A model generated the notes under the pieces. It was not told where the DNA came from. It searched no databases and was given only the letters and a program-made list of their open reading frames with translations. The translations under genes were made by a program, and so were the position numbers. From the NCBI RefSeq assembly GCF_024347415.1, contig NZ_AP025476.1, positions 1,116,001 to 1,180,000 of the forward strand: a DNA stretch of 64,000 nucleotides. The letters are read 5' to 3'. Below, one piece after another: positions 44,266 to 53,918 of this stretch (the first letter of the stretch is position 1; every line of letters starts with the position of its first letter). Source of the DNA: Vibrio crassostreae. Its GTDB lineage: Bacteria > Pseudomonadota > Gammaproteobacteria > Enterobacterales > Vibrionaceae.

Positions 44266-44292
44266 AAAAAAGGCGCACTAGCGCCTTTTTTA
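44266..44292 (+). terminator. Terminator after CBS gene
   Basis: AAAAAAGGCGC-ACTA-GCGCCTTTTTT. Confidence 0.88.
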
Positions 44293-44394
44293 TGTATAGC
44301 ACTTTTCTTGGTCGATCCTTTCTTTGTGGATCCCTAGCCTGTTGATTAGTTGATAGGGCTTTAGCTCTTGGGTATTCCAACTTTTGGAGGTTTC

Positions 44395-45858
44395 ATGTCA
44401 AATCAAACGGCAAAGTTTGTTGAAGGTTCAACGATGCGCCACATATTGGTGATGTCGGGGGCTGGCTCTGTCGGTTTGATGGCGTTATTTGTGGTTGATT
44501 TACTCGACATGTTGTTTATCAGTATGCTCGGGCAGGTCGAATTGGCTGCTGCGGTAGGCTTTGCAGGTACGCTGACTTTTTTCTCTACCTCTGTTTCGAT
44601 TGGTACTTCCATTGCCATGGGCGCATTAGTCTCCAAAGCCATCGGCTCAAAGAATCAAGAACACGCTCGAAACCTAAGCACCAGTATCATGTTGACTGCG
44701 TTTGTTATCAGTTCCACCGTAACGGCAATCATGTTCGCTTATATTCCAGAGCTGCTAGCCGCGATAGGCGCCAAAGGCATTGCAGCCGAGCGTGCTCAAG
44801 CTTACCTACAGATTTTGCTACCAAGTGGTCCTTTTTTGGCGTTAGCGATGGCAGCGGGTGCAGGCTTAAGAGCGGCAGGTGATGCCAAACGTTCGATGTG
44901 GGCGACTTTGTCGGGCGGAATTGTTAATGCGATTCTCGATCCTCTGTTTATTTTTGGTTTTGGTTGGAACATCGAAGGGGCAGCTATCGCTTCGGTTGTT
45001 GCTCGCTTCTCAGTGCTATTCTTCTCGCTTTATCCCCTGATTCGCAGCCATCAGCTGGTGGCTCCACCTTCTTTTGTGCAATGGCGCATTAATATTCGAC
45101 CTATATTGGCGATTGCGTTGCCTGCGATTATCACCAATACCGCAACGCCTATCGGTAACGCGATTGTGACGACAGGTATCGCACAATATGGTGAGGATTT
45201 TGTCGCGGGCTTTGCCGTGATCGGTCGTCTAACACCGGTTTGTTTTGCGGTTATCTTTGCCTTGTCTGGCGCTGTGGGACCAATCATTGGTCAGAACTTT
45301 GGTGCAGAACGAATGGATAGAGTTAAAGAAACACTCAACAACTCGTTACTGGTGACGACACTCTATACCATCGCCGTTTGTATTCTGTTGTACTTCGTTC
45401 AAGGTTACGTCATTCAAGGCTTTAGCCTGCAAGGTGATGCAGCAATCATTGTGGCGGCTTTCTGTACCTATGTGGCGTTGACCTTTACCTTTAACGGCGC
45501 GCTGTTTGTTGCCAATACCTCTTTCAATAACCTAGGTAAACCGCTTTACTCGACAGCATTGAATTTGGGCAAAGCGACTTTAGGTACTCTGCCGTTCGTT
45601 TATCTAGGTTCACAATGGTATGGCGCTTTGGGTGTTCTCTATGGTCAAGCCTTGGGTAATGTTCTGTTCGGGATTTTAGGTATTTTGGTACTTCGACATC
45701 ATATTGCTGAGTTAATGCAGGGCTCTCAAGTTGATCCAGTGGAAGATGATGTGTCGATTGTCAGCTTGAACACTCAGCCATTCTGTTCACACGATGCGGT
45801 TCTTATTGATGATGTATCGGCGAACCGTGAAGAGTGTGCGGAGCTTAAATCTCAGTAA
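44395..45858 (+). CDS. MATE-family multidrug efflux transporter
   Basis: A 487-residue multidrug and toxic compound extrusion transporter of the NorM/DinF superfamily, with 12 membrane helices in two bundles (first begins HILVMSGAGSVGLMALFVVD; inter-lobe repeat RPILAIALPAIITNTATPIG). It is coupled to Na+ or H+. GGAGG precedes the ATG at 44395; the frame is open nine codons upstream. The C-terminal tail of about 45 residues is polar and longer than usual. The substrate is unknown. Confidence 0.9.
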   Translation: MSNQTAKFVEGSTMRHILVMSGAGSVGLMALFVVDLLDMLFISMLGQVELAAAVGFAGTLTFFSTSVSIGTSIAMGALVSKAIGSKNQEHARNLSTSIMLTAFVISSTVTAIMFAYIPELLAAIGAKGIAAERAQAYLQILLPSGPFLALAMAAGAGLRAAGDAKRSMWATLSGGIVNAILDPLFIFGFGWNIEGAAIASVVARFSVLFFSLYPLIRSHQLVAPPSFVQWRINIRPILAIALPAIITNTATPIGNAIVTTGIAQYGEDFVAGFAVIGRLTPVCFAVIFALSGAVGPIIGQNFGAERMDRVKETLNNSLLVTTLYTIAVCILLYFVQGYVIQGFSLQGDAAIIVAAFCTYVALTFTFNGALFVANTSFNNLGKPLYSTALNLGKATLGTLPFVYLGSQWYGALGVLYGQALGNVLFGILGILVLRHHIAELMQGSQVDPVEDDVSIVSLNTQPFCSHDAVLIDDVSANREECAELKSQ

Positions 45859-45904
45859 GCTATCGGCGCTGGCATAATATTTTTGTTTTCTTGATAACTT
45901 CTTC

Positions 45905-45936
45905 TTGACCTTGGAGTAGCCTCCAAGGTTTATACT
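45905..45936 (+). promoter_or_regulatory. MerR/ZntR-type promoter of zntA
   Basis: The -35-like TTGACC and -10-like TATACT are separated by 20 bp. The palindrome ACCTTGGAG-TAGC-CTCCAAGGT (45908-45929) fills the spacer. The long spacer and overlapping dyad are the hallmark of MerR-family metal-responsive promoters such as E. coli zntA. The regulator gene is not adjacent. Confidence 0.8.
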
Positions 45937-46011
45937 TTTGATGAACTTAAGGTTCTGTTGCTCGTGAGTCAGCAACAACCTCAAGGCTTTTGAGTATTAA
46001 GGAGATACATT

Positions 46012-48369
46012 ATGTGCGCAAAACATGCAGCGTGCCGCTCAACAAAAGTGGACGTTCAACCTCAAGCGACAGGAGCAACTTGCTCTAGCCCTAAAATTTC
46101 CAGCATCACGGCAGCAGGTACTTCATCTGGCTGTTGTAGTTCTTCTTCTGCGGCTCCTTCATCGTCAGGGGATGATTGTTGTAGTTCGGACAATGGAGAA
46201 GAGGACAGTCAGTCCTTACCCTCATCTTTCGACGCTCAATTTTCGAAAAGTTGGTTGGTTGCCGGAATGGACTGCCCAGCTTGTGCAAGAAAAATAGAAA
46301 ACGCGATCAGCAATATTGACGGTGTTATTCAAGCGAAGGTTCTCTTTGCTACCGAAAAGCTGGTCGTGAAATTCGATAATGAAAGCCTTGCCGACACCAT
46401 TGAACAGGTCTCTATTAAAACGGGTTTCCCTCTTACGGAAGCCGGTTCAAAGAAAGAAAAACAACAACCTGAGACTTTTTGGCAAGCTCATATCCAACCT
46501 AATTTACAGATTATCGCGATTGCAGCGGCAATGCTGTTTGCTGCGCTTCTGAAAAGTACCTATCCTCAATTAAGTGAAGGCTTGTTTACGGTAACTTGTT
46601 TGCTTGGTTTATATCCGGTGGCGAAGAAAGCGGTTCAGTTGGCACGCTCAGGTACACCGTTTGCTATTGAAACCTTAATGAGTGTTGCCGCACTGGGTGC
46701 TTTGTACCTGGGTGAAACCGCGGAAGCGGCGATGGTTCTATTATTGTTCTTGATTGGTGAGCGCTTAGAAGCGTTTGCTTCATCTAGAGCAAGAAGTGGC
46801 GTTCAAGCGTTAATGGCATTGGTACCAGAAAATGCAACTAAGATTATCAACGGTGAACGTGTTGAAGTAGCAGTCAGTGAACTGGTTCCTGGTGATGTGA
46901 TTGAAGTGGCTGCGGGTTCTCGTTTACCTGCTGACGGTCAATTGATTACAGACGCGGCGAGCTTTGATGAAAGTGCGTTAACCGGTGAATCTGTTCCTGT
47001 TGAACACACCGAAGGTAACAGCATTATGGCTGGTGCCGTCGTCGTGGACAAAGTGGTTCGTATAACCATCACTTCAAAACAAGGTGAAAACGCAATCGAC
47101 CGTATTCTTCACTTGATTGAAGAAGCAGAGTCTCGTAAAGCACCGCTGGAACGTTTCCTTGATAAGTTCAGTCGTTGGTACACGCCATTGATGATGGTGG
47201 TGGCTTTGCTCGTTATTATCACGCCACCACTGTTGTTCGCTCAACCTTGGGAAACATGGGTATACCGTGGCCTAGCGTTATTATTGATTGCTTGTCCGTG
47301 TGCGTTAGTTATCTCGACGCCAGCAGCGATTACTTCTGGTTTAGCGGCAGCAGCGAAACGTGGTGCACTAATTAAAGGCGGTGCAGCACTGGAGCAGCTT
47401 GGTAAAATCCAAACTATCGCCTTCGATAAGACGGGCACACTGACCGAAGGTAAGCCTCAGGTTACGGATATTCAGCCTCTTTCGGGTTGGCAACAAGATG
47501 CGATGCTGCGTGTGGTTGGTGCAATTGAAGTTGGCTCTACTCACCCATTGGCGCAATCACTTGTCGCTAAAGTAAAAGATCTGAATATTGAGATTCCTGA
47601 ATCACACAACAAGATCGCACTTATCGGTAGTGGTGTTGAAGGTGATGTTGATGGCGTTAAGTATCAGGTTCTGTCACCGTCTAAAATAGCGTTCGATCTT
47701 GGTGCCGATGTGGTTTCTCAGGTAGAAGCATTGGAAGGCGAGGGCAAGACGGTTGTGGTTGCTCTTGAGCTTAAAGATCAAGAAGAATCAACAGAGCAAA
47801 ATACGACAGTGATTGGTCTGATTGCTTGGCAAGATACGTTACGCAGTGACGCTAAGCTTGCGATTGAACGACTCAATGATTTGGGTATTCAATCTATCAT
47901 GCTGACTGGCGATAACCCGCGCAGTGCGGCTGCGATCAGCAGTAAGATTGGTATGCAATACAAGGCGAGCCTACTTCCAAGCGACAAGGTATCTTACGTT
48001 GAGGAGTTATCTCAACAGTCGCACGTTGCAATGGTTGGTGATGGCATCAATGATGCGCCAGCAATGAAAACGGCGAATGTCGGCATCGCAATGGGCGGAG
48101 GGACTGATGTTGCCTTGGAAACGGCGGATTCAGCACTAACTCATAACCGCTTAACAGAATTGCCAGCGATGATTGAGCTATCGCAAGCAACTATGAACAA
48201 CATCCGTCAAAATGTTGCGCTAGCGCTCGGTTTGAAAGGTGTATTCTTGGTGACGAGCTTATTAGGTATTACTGGCTTATGGGTTGCAGTGTTAGCGGAT
48301 AGTGGTGCGACAGCTTTGGTGACATTAAATGCTCTACGTCTGCTTCGATTCAAGTCTAAGGCGGATTAA
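46012..48369 (+). CDS. zntA: Zn/Cd/Pb-exporting P1B-type ATPase
   Basis: A 785-residue heavy-metal P-type ATPase. The N-terminus has a Cys/Ser-rich stretch (GCCSSSS, DDCCSSD), then an HMA domain with MDCPAC (Cys88, Cys91). TGES actuator loop, the ion-site CPC (Cys428, Cys430), phosphorylated Asp472 in DKTGT and MVGDGINDAPA follow. The CPC motif and the ZntR-like promoter point to Zn2+/Cd2+/Pb2+ export. RBS AAGGAGAT. It is monocistronic and followed by udp, an order also known in V. cholerae. Confidence 0.93.
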   Translation: MCAKHAACRSTKVDVQPQATGATCSSPKISSITAAGTSSGCCSSSSAAPSSSGDDCCSSDNGEEDSQSLPSSFDAQFSKSWLVAGMDCPACARKIENAISNIDGVIQAKVLFATEKLVVKFDNESLADTIEQVSIKTGFPLTEAGSKKEKQQPETFWQAHIQPNLQIIAIAAAMLFAALLKSTYPQLSEGLFTVTCLLGLYPVAKKAVQLARSGTPFAIETLMSVAALGALYLGETAEAAMVLLLFLIGERLEAFASSRARSGVQALMALVPENATKIINGERVEVAVSELVPGDVIEVAAGSRLPADGQLITDAASFDESALTGESVPVEHTEGNSIMAGAVVVDKVVRITITSKQGENAIDRILHLIEEAESRKAPLERFLDKFSRWYTPLMMVVALLVIITPPLLFAQPWETWVYRGLALLLIACPCALVISTPAAITSGLAAAAKRGALIKGGAALEQLGKIQTIAFDKTGTLTEGKPQVTDIQPLSGWQQDAMLRVVGAIEVGSTHPLAQSLVAKVKDLNIEIPESHNKIALIGSGVEGDVDGVKYQVLSPSKIAFDLGADVVSQVEALEGEGKTVVVALELKDQEESTEQNTTVIGLIAWQDTLRSDAKLAIERLNDLGIQSIMLTGDNPRSAAAISSKIGMQYKASLLPSDKVSYVEELSQQSHVAMVGDGINDAPAMKTANVGIAMGGGTDVALETADSALTHNRLTELPAMIELSQATMNNIRQNVALALGLKGVFLVTSLLGITGLWVAVLADSGATALVTLNALRLLRFKSKAD

Positions 48370-48432
48370 GTTCAGATCTCTGACATAGATTATGTCTCAT
48401 TCAAAGCGACGAATATAGAAAGCGTCTAATCT

Positions 48433-48473
48433 AAAAAGCGCCTTTAGCGGTAATACGTTAAAGGCGCTTTTTG
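48433..48473 (+). terminator. Terminator after zntA
   Basis: AAAAAGCGCCTTTA / TAAAGGCGCTTTTT, a long perfect stem. Confidence 0.88.
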
Positions 48474-48514
48474 TCTCATTAGTATGCAACATAGGTATAC
48501 GGATTGCTTATTTT

Positions 48515-48582
48515 TGTGATGCCAATCGGTTTTTTGTGAAACTTGAATTCTTGTTGCGATCATTCGTGTGACATGTATCACT
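48515..48582 (+). promoter_or_regulatory. Two CRP-like sites 52 bp apart upstream of udp
   Basis: TGTGA-TGCCAA-TCGGT (48515-48530) and TGTGA-CATGTA-TCACT (48567-48582) have centres 52 bp apart, the spacing of CRP1/CRP2 in CytR-regulated promoters such as E. coli deoP2 and udp. The downstream site is the stronger match. CytR control is inferred. Confidence 0.55.
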
Positions 48583-48682
48583 TCATTTTGTAATAAGCTT
48601 GGTTAGAGTGTGTTCGTACCCCACGAATTTATTATGAGCTTAAATAAGGGTAAAAAGCCCAATAAGCCAAAAGGAGCGAACT

Positions 48683-49441
48683 ATGTCTCAAGCTGTTTTC
48701 CACTTAGGTGTTACTGAAGCAGATCTTAACGGTGCTACTCTGGCGATCATCCCTGGTGATCCTGCTCGTGTGCAAAAAATTGCGGAAGAGATGGAGAATC
48801 CAGTATTCCTTGCTAGTCACCGTGAATACACGCTTTACCGCGCAGAGCTAGACGGCAAGCCAGTTGTTGTATGTTCAACAGGTATCGGTGGCCCATCTAC
48901 TTCTATCGCTGTAGAAGAGCTTGCTCAACTTGGTGTTCGTACTTTCCTACGTGTTGGTACTACTGGTGCTATCCAACCTCACGTAAACGTGGGTGACATG
49001 ATTGTTTCTACAGGTTCTGTTCGCCTAGACGGCGCTAGCCTGCACTTTGCTCCAATGGAATTCCCAGCAGTTGCTGACTTCGAAGTGGCAACAGCGATGA
49101 AAGCAGCGGTTGAAGAATCAGGCGCAGCAGTTCACATGGGCGTAACGGCTTCAAGTGACACTTTCTACCCAGGTCAAGAGCGTTACGATACGTTCTCTGG
49201 TCGTGTTGTTAAGCGTTTCCAAGGTTCTATGCAAGAATGGCAAGACATGGGCGTTCTAAACTTCGAGATGGAATCTGCAACGCTGCTAACTATGTGTGCA
49301 AGTTCTGGTCTGAAAGCAGGTTGTGTTGCTGGTGTAATCATCAACCGTACTCAAAAAGAGACGCCTGATCACGACACACTAAAAGTAACAGAAGCGCGTT
49401 CAATCAAAGTAGTTGTAGAAGCTGCTCGTAAAATGCTTTAA
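48683..49441 (+). CDS. udp: Uridine phosphorylase
   Basis: A 252-residue nucleoside phosphorylase splitting uridine into uracil and ribose-1-phosphate (pyrimidine salvage, cytosol). Motifs: [34 protein letters not shown], the phosphate-binding RVGTTGAIQ and the nucleoside-binding [10 protein letters not shown]. Length equals E. coli Udp (253). AAGGAG precedes the ATG. Two CRP-like sites upstream suggest cAMP-CRP/CytR control. It has its own terminator. Confidence 0.96.
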   Translation: MSQAVFHLGVTEADLNGATLAIIPGDPARVQKIAEEMENPVFLASHREYTLYRAELDGKPVVVCSTGIGGPSTSIAVEELAQLGVRTFLRVGTTGAIQPHVNVGDMIVSTGSVRLDGASLHFAPMEFPAVADFEVATAMKAAVEESGAAVHMGVTASSDTFYPGQERYDTFSGRVVKRFQGSMQEWQDMGVLNFEMESATLLTMCASSGLKAGCVAGVIINRTQKETPDHDTLKVTEARSIKVVVEAARKML

Positions 49442-49482
49442 GTTGCAAAAAAGATTTAAGTCTTAAACTGACTGCAAATTTT

Positions 49483-49518
49483 GAAAATGGCCGTATCGAA
49501 TGATGTGGCCATTTTTTA
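49483..49518 (+). terminator. Terminator after udp
   Basis: AAAATGGCC / GGCCATTTT stem and T-run. Confidence 0.85.
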
Positions 49519-49556
49519 TGTGGCAGAGAAAGTAGACAAGAAAAAGTATCAGATAC

Positions 49557-49593
49557 AAAAAAGGCGAGTGACTTAATCGTCATTCACCTTTTT
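49557..49593 (-). terminator. Terminator of DUF1887 gene
   Basis: AAAAAGGTGAATGAC / GTCACTCGCCTTTTTT on the minus strand, an imperfect stem with U-tail. Confidence 0.65.
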
Positions 49594-49638
49594 AACAATC
49601 TGCTTAAGAGCATTTAGCTCTCATGAGTTTATTTGTTT

Positions 49639-50805
49639 TTAGTACTCTAGATCTTCACTACCACCCGCAGCCGTAAACCATGCCGTTAGGTGTGTTTTAA
49701 GATCTTTCAATTCGTCAGGGCCAATCAATGCAAGGCCAAGATCTTCTGCTCGTGTGATGTCGTTATGGCGAAGAGGGCGGAAGCTCACTAACATTGCACG
49801 TGCTTGTAGGCCACCCAATAGGTCTCTAAGCGATTCCAGTTTGTACAAGGTGTCATCACCATCGTCACGCATACCTTTGGTCTTACATTCGATGATGTGC
49901 AGCTTATTGTTCACCACTGAGGCAACATCAAGCTCGTTACGAACTTCTCGTTCACCCAGTTGACGGTATACCTGAACATTCAAAGAACGATCTTGAATGG
50001 TCGGCATGTCATCTTGGATTTGTTTCACTGTGCTGTGAACCAGAGTCTCCAGCCATTCACCGTTTGAGAAGCGGCGTGCGTCTTCATTAGCAAAAGTTAA
50101 AATACCATTGTCGTAAGTCGCAATCTTCGCTTCAACTAAATCGCTCAACAGCATGTTCAGTTCACGGTAACCTTGTTGCTTCTCAGAGAGACCAACATCA
50201 AGCTTCTGTTCTTTACGGCAGGTCGTTGCAAGGTAGTTTAATGTCGCAAGGCCTGGGCCCAATTCTAGCGCGTTACTTGCCCAACGTTCACCCAGTTCAT
50301 AAAGTTTCTGATCAAGTTGCGGAGATAGCTGAACATCGCTGAACTCGCCACGAGCCCCAAATACCGTTAGGTAGTCGTCGATAGTAATGCGGTCTTGAAC
50401 TTGTGCGTCTTCTTTTCCGTTCGGGTACAACCAGCACAGCTTGTCACTGTTTGGTTCAACCACGAAGATTGGCCAGTGGTAAGTACGGAATACTTCGTAC
50501 ACCGAAAGTAGGCGGTGACGCAGGCCACAACTCGCGTTGAGCTTCACTTCTTGACCGCGAGCTTTGAGGTCTTCGGCAAGAGTTTGGATAGATTCTTTGA
50601 TTACAGATGTGTTTACGATGGTCGGAATTTCGAAAAACTCACTGGTAATGTCGCGCTTCTGTAAAACGCTGTCTAAACGTTTGTACATACTGACTTGATT
50701 CTTGTCGCCGATAAACACGATGTGAGTGCTGACCGTTCGGTTATCAAGTAAAGGGGTGAGCAAGCGAATAGGGTCTTGATCGATAATGCCAACATGAACA
50801 GCCAT
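49639..50805 (-). CDS. Orphan CARF-domain endonuclease, DUF1887 (VC1899/Card1-like)
   Basis: A 388-residue protein closely resembling V. cholerae VC1899, a structurally known DUF1887 member. The N-terminal CARF-like Rossmann domain (about 1-150) has MAVHVGIIDQDPIRLLTPLL and N90-ASCGLRHR at the place where ligand-binding CARF domains carry NxTGGT-like residues. A winged-helix linker (about 155-245) and a restriction-endonuclease-like domain follow: E250-WLE, NELDVA with Asp293, and IIECKTK with Glu306/Lys308 (PD-D/ExK). Card1/Can2 relatives are activated by cyclic oligoadenylate and cut nucleic acid. No CRISPR locus is present here. Confidence 0.88.
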   Translation of the reverse strand: MAVHVGIIDQDPIRLLTPLLDNRTVSTHIVFIGDKNQVSMYKRLDSVLQKRDITSEFFEIPTIVNTSVIKESIQTLAEDLKARGQEVKLNASCGLRHRLLSVYEVFRTYHWPIFVVEPNSDKLCWLYPNGKEDAQVQDRITIDDYLTVFGARGEFSDVQLSPQLDQKLYELGERWASNALELGPGLATLNYLATTCRKEQKLDVGLSEKQQGYRELNMLLSDLVEAKIATYDNGILTFANEDARRFSNGEWLETLVHSTVKQIQDDMPTIQDRSLNVQVYRQLGEREVRNELDVASVVNNKLHIIECKTKGMRDDGDDTLYKLESLRDLLGGLQARAMLVSFRPLRHNDITRAEDLGLALIGPDELKDLKTHLTAWFTAAGGSEDLEY

Positions 50806-50892
50806 ATAAATTCCTTAATAGCGGCTCGCTCATAAAGGTGAAAGAAAAAACGGGAAGCAGCAAGCCTTAATAATCATATAATGACAAAGCTC

Positions 50893-50930
50893 ATAAAAAA
50901 CAAGGGCAACCCTTGATAAAAGTTGCCCTA
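50893..50930 (-). terminator. Terminator of chemoreceptor gene
   Basis: AGGGCAA / TTGCCCT arms with U-run (complement of the A-run at 50895-50900) on the minus strand. Confidence 0.8.
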
Positions 50931-51002
50931 GCTCAATTAGTTACCACTATTGGGTATGAAGTCTCAACAATCTCACTAAATATCTATCGATTCTTCATTT
51001 AT

Positions 51003-52994
51003 CTATAGTTTGAATTGATGTACTAAATCACCTTGCTGATTTGCCAGAATCGTTAGGTTTTGGCTGGCTTCTGCAATTGATGACATCGCTTGGTAACTCT
51101 TATCTGCGATGTGGTTGATGTCTTCGATATTACGCGCGATATCGCCAGACGTTTCACTCTGCTCTGCGGCTGCTTGAGAGATATGTGTGCTCATGTGGCT
51201 AATCTCTAGAATCAAGGCTTGGATCTCTTCCATCGCACTGTTTGCACTTGAAGCTTGTTGGACTGACATATCCATGTCGCTCATACAACTTTCAATCACG
51301 TTACTTGCTGTTTTCGAGCTTGATTGCAGGTTGCTGATCATGGTTTCGATTTCTGACGTTGATTGAGTGGTCTTTTGCGCTAGCACTCGTACTTCATCGG
51401 CAACAACTGCAAAACCACGACCTTGTTCGCCAGCACGCGCTGCTTCGATTGCCGCATTAAGTGCAAGTAGGTTGGTCTGTTCAGCAATGCCACGAATAAC
51501 GTCAAGGATTGAACCAATCTGACTACTCATTTGTTGTAGCTCGCCCACAGCACCCACAGACTCAGTAAGGCGAACCTCAAGCTGATTGATAGTGCTAATG
51601 TTGGTGTTCATGATCTGACGACCAGACTCAGAAGCCGATTCTACTTGTTGAACCATGGTGAGTGAGCTTTGCGCGCTGTTTGCCACTTCTTGTACAGAAT
51701 GAGACATCTCTGTCATTGCGGTCGCGACAGTTGCCGTTTGTTCACGTTGACTGTTCAGCTGAGCTTGCGTTTCAGAAGAAGTCTTTTGGTTTACGCTTGC
51801 TGTCTTGGTTAAGTCATCTGAAGCATCATTCAGCTTCACAAGGATATTGTGCAAGTTGTCCGCCAAGGTGTTGATGTGGCGACTCACACGGCTGAATTCG
51901 TTGTCGTAGCGAATATCGATACGTTGAGTCATATCGCCTTGAGTCAGGCCTTCTAATGTCCCGAGAATGCGAGTTAATGGCTCTCTTACGCTATGTGCTA
52001 TGTGGTAACCAATCGCTGCAGCGAATACGGTCACAATGATGCCAATTGCGATCGCATTGAATAGGCCTTTGTCGTAGATGCTGCTTGCGTCAGCTAACGA
52101 CGAGTTCAGTTGCTCTTCAGCGGTCACGTTGAATGAATCTAGCACTGCCATTGCTTGGTCTACTTCTACGGCTAGGTTTGCAATGTTGATATACAGAGCT
52201 TCTTTCGCTTTCAAGTAGTTGTTGTGTTTGTCCAAGACACCGCCTTTCTGACCAACATCTTTGGTGAACTTTTGAACTGATTCATCAAAGACATTTTTAA
52301 GTGCTGGTAGTTGTGTTGATAGGCCACGATAAGCGTAGTTAAGGTGAGTAACGGCCTTTTTATTTTGGTTAACGGCTTTTTGAACGAAGGCTACATCAGA
52401 GCTAGCAAGTGCATCAGAGGTAATGACTTCTGCGTCTTGCAGTTTAATGAAGTAGCTTTTTGCCATTACTTTTACAGAGATGCTTTTTTGGTCGGCCACG
52501 TACTCTTTCATGCCAACGGTTAATTCTGAATGTAAGCGTTGGAAATCGCGAGACGCTTTTTGTACTTGTTCTTGTGCTTCAAACATAGCGACGTAGTTGT
52601 TCATCGCTTCGTCTGCTTCGGCGAAGTAGCGCTCTTCCATCGCTCTTAATTGGGCGATACGTTCGGTGAGCGAAACATTGTTTTGGCTTGCTGCTTCTAA
52701 GTTACCTAGCACTTCAGAAAACGAGTCTTGTGATGCAGCAAACTCTGTACGCATTGCAGACATGCGTTCAGCGTTTTGTGTGGTTAAGAAATCTTTGAAT
52801 GACTTATCAGCAGAGAGCAATTGAACACTTGTTTGATTTGAAAGCGCGACAAGTGGTAATGAGGTTTCTGAGACACTCTCAAAATTGCTGTGTATCTGAT
52901 TCATGCTGTTCATCATGATGGTTATCGTGACTGCGAACATGATGATGATCAGTGCGAAACCAGCGTACATACGCTTGATCACAGATCCCTTCAT
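51003..52994 (-). CDS. Methyl-accepting chemotaxis protein
   Basis: A 663-residue chemoreceptor. TM1 is at about 8-28, followed by a helical periplasmic sensor of about 280 residues, TM2 near 308-330 ([19 protein letters not shown]), then HAMP ([20 protein letters not shown]). The long cytoplasmic coiled-coil has the invariant hairpin tip [20 protein letters not shown] and [12 protein letters not shown]. The all-helical sensor resembles helical bimodular or four-helix sensors; the ligand is unknown. It lacks a C-terminal CheR-tethering pentapeptide. It signals to CheA/CheW encoded elsewhere. Confidence 0.93.
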   Translation of the reverse strand: MKGSVIKRMYAGFALIIIMFAVTITIMMNSMNQIHSNFESVSETSLPLVALSNQTSVQLLSADKSFKDFLTTQNAERMSAMRTEFAASQDSFSEVLGNLEAASQNNVSLTERIAQLRAMEERYFAEADEAMNNYVAMFEAQEQVQKASRDFQRLHSELTVGMKEYVADQKSISVKVMAKSYFIKLQDAEVITSDALASSDVAFVQKAVNQNKKAVTHLNYAYRGLSTQLPALKNVFDESVQKFTKDVGQKGGVLDKHNNYLKAKEALYINIANLAVEVDQAMAVLDSFNVTAEEQLNSSLADASSIYDKGLFNAIAIGIIVTVFAAAIGYHIAHSVREPLTRILGTLEGLTQGDMTQRIDIRYDNEFSRVSRHINTLADNLHNILVKLNDASDDLTKTASVNQKTSSETQAQLNSQREQTATVATAMTEMSHSVQEVANSAQSSLTMVQQVESASESGRQIMNTNISTINQLEVRLTESVGAVGELQQMSSQIGSILDVIRGIAEQTNLLALNAAIEAARAGEQGRGFAVVADEVRVLAQKTTQSTSEIETMISNLQSSSKTASNVIESCMSDMDMSVQQASSANSAMEEIQALILEISHMSTHISQAAAEQSETSGDIARNIEDINHIADKSYQAMSSIAEASQNLTILANQQGDLVHQFKL

Positions 52995-53271
52995 GGCTTT
53001 CTCCCTAAATAAAAATGCTGACCTAATGTCAGGTCAAAGTAAAACTAACAAAATTATCAGCATTCTATTGAGCTCCGCTTGCGCATTTTATGACGCACAC
53101 GTCAAAAATAACCCTCAGTTATAACCAACATGCCATTCTTGAGAGCTGAGGCTCGTTTTCTTTGATTTGAACGGTGTTTTTTATTATGCTTTAAAGCAGA
53201 TTTATTGTGGTTTGATGCGGCATAGCGCATACTCAAAGCATTAAAAAATAAATGTTTTATCGGAGAGAAAC

Positions 53272-53622
53272 ATGGCTGAAGAAACCATTTTTAGTAAGAT
53301 CATCAATAAAGAAATCCCTGCAGATCGACTATACCAAGACGATTTAGTAACCGCATTTCGTGATATTAACCCTCGCGCGCCAAGCCATATCCTAATAATC
53401 CCTAACAAGTTGATTCCAACAACTAACGATGTTGAAGTCGAAGATGAAGCGATGATGGGCCGCATGTTTACCGTTGCTCGGAAGTTAGCAAAAGAAGAAG
53501 GCATCGCAGAAGATGGCTATCGTCTTATCGTGAACTGCAACTCTCACGGTGGCCAAGAGGTTTATCATATTCACATGCACTTGGTTGGTGGCCGTCCACT
53601 TGGTCCGCTATTAATGAGCTAA
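53272..53622 (+). CDS. hinT: HIT-family purine nucleoside phosphoramidase
   Basis: A 116-residue histidine-triad hydrolase acting on adenosine/guanosine 5'-phosphoramidates. The catalytic triad HIHMHL follows GGQEVY, and [16 protein letters not shown] is the conserved first half. GGAGAGA precedes the ATG. It opens the hinT-ycfL-lpoB-thiK-ycfP-ndh block. Its last codons (LLMS-stop) form the first unit of a degenerate tandem repeat. Confidence 0.96.
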   Translation: MAEETIFSKIINKEIPADRLYQDDLVTAFRDINPRAPSHILIIPNKLIPTTNDVEVEDEAMMGRMFTVARKLAKEEGIAEDGYRLIVNCNSHGGQEVYHIHMHLVGGRPLGPLLMS

Positions 53623-53684
53623 TAAAAAGTTAATGAGCTAATGAAAAGCTAACGAGTTAATGAAAGCTAATGGGCTAGATTAAA
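53611..53684 (+). repeat. Degenerate 19-bp tandem repeat at the hinT stop
   Basis: TTAATGAGCTAATAAAAAG (53611-53629), TTAATGAGCTAATGAAAAG (53630-53648), an 18-bp third copy (53649-53666) and a partial fourth starting CTAATGGGCTAG. GAGCTCATTAGC follows in inverted sense at about 53687-53698. The stop of hinT lies in unit 1. The remaining 296 bp to the next gene hold no other feature. Confidence 0.75.
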
Positions 53685-53918
53685 CGAGCTCATTAGCGGG
53701 TTAACACTAGTAGTTAGTTGGAAAATTTGTAGTTTGTATGCCAACTTTAAGTTCTATCTGTTGTCTGAATGTCGGCATCGCCTAGGCAGAGGCTAAATCA
53801 GTAGGGTTTCAACTGGCTTGAGATCCTTTTTACAACACGTTTCGTTTTGATAATGAGACCACGAAAGGTCAGCAGACCCTAATAAAGTTGGCATTTTAAA
53901 CATGCACGGAGACGATAA

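Noticed and set aside
46025..46297. 90-codon frame inside zntA
   Set aside because: It is an out-of-frame shadow of the Cys/Ser-rich N-terminus of zntA.
49639..50805. CRISPR array or cas genes next to the CARF nuclease
   Set aside because: Neighbouring DNA was read on both sides; no direct-repeat/spacer pattern and no cas gene is present in the window.
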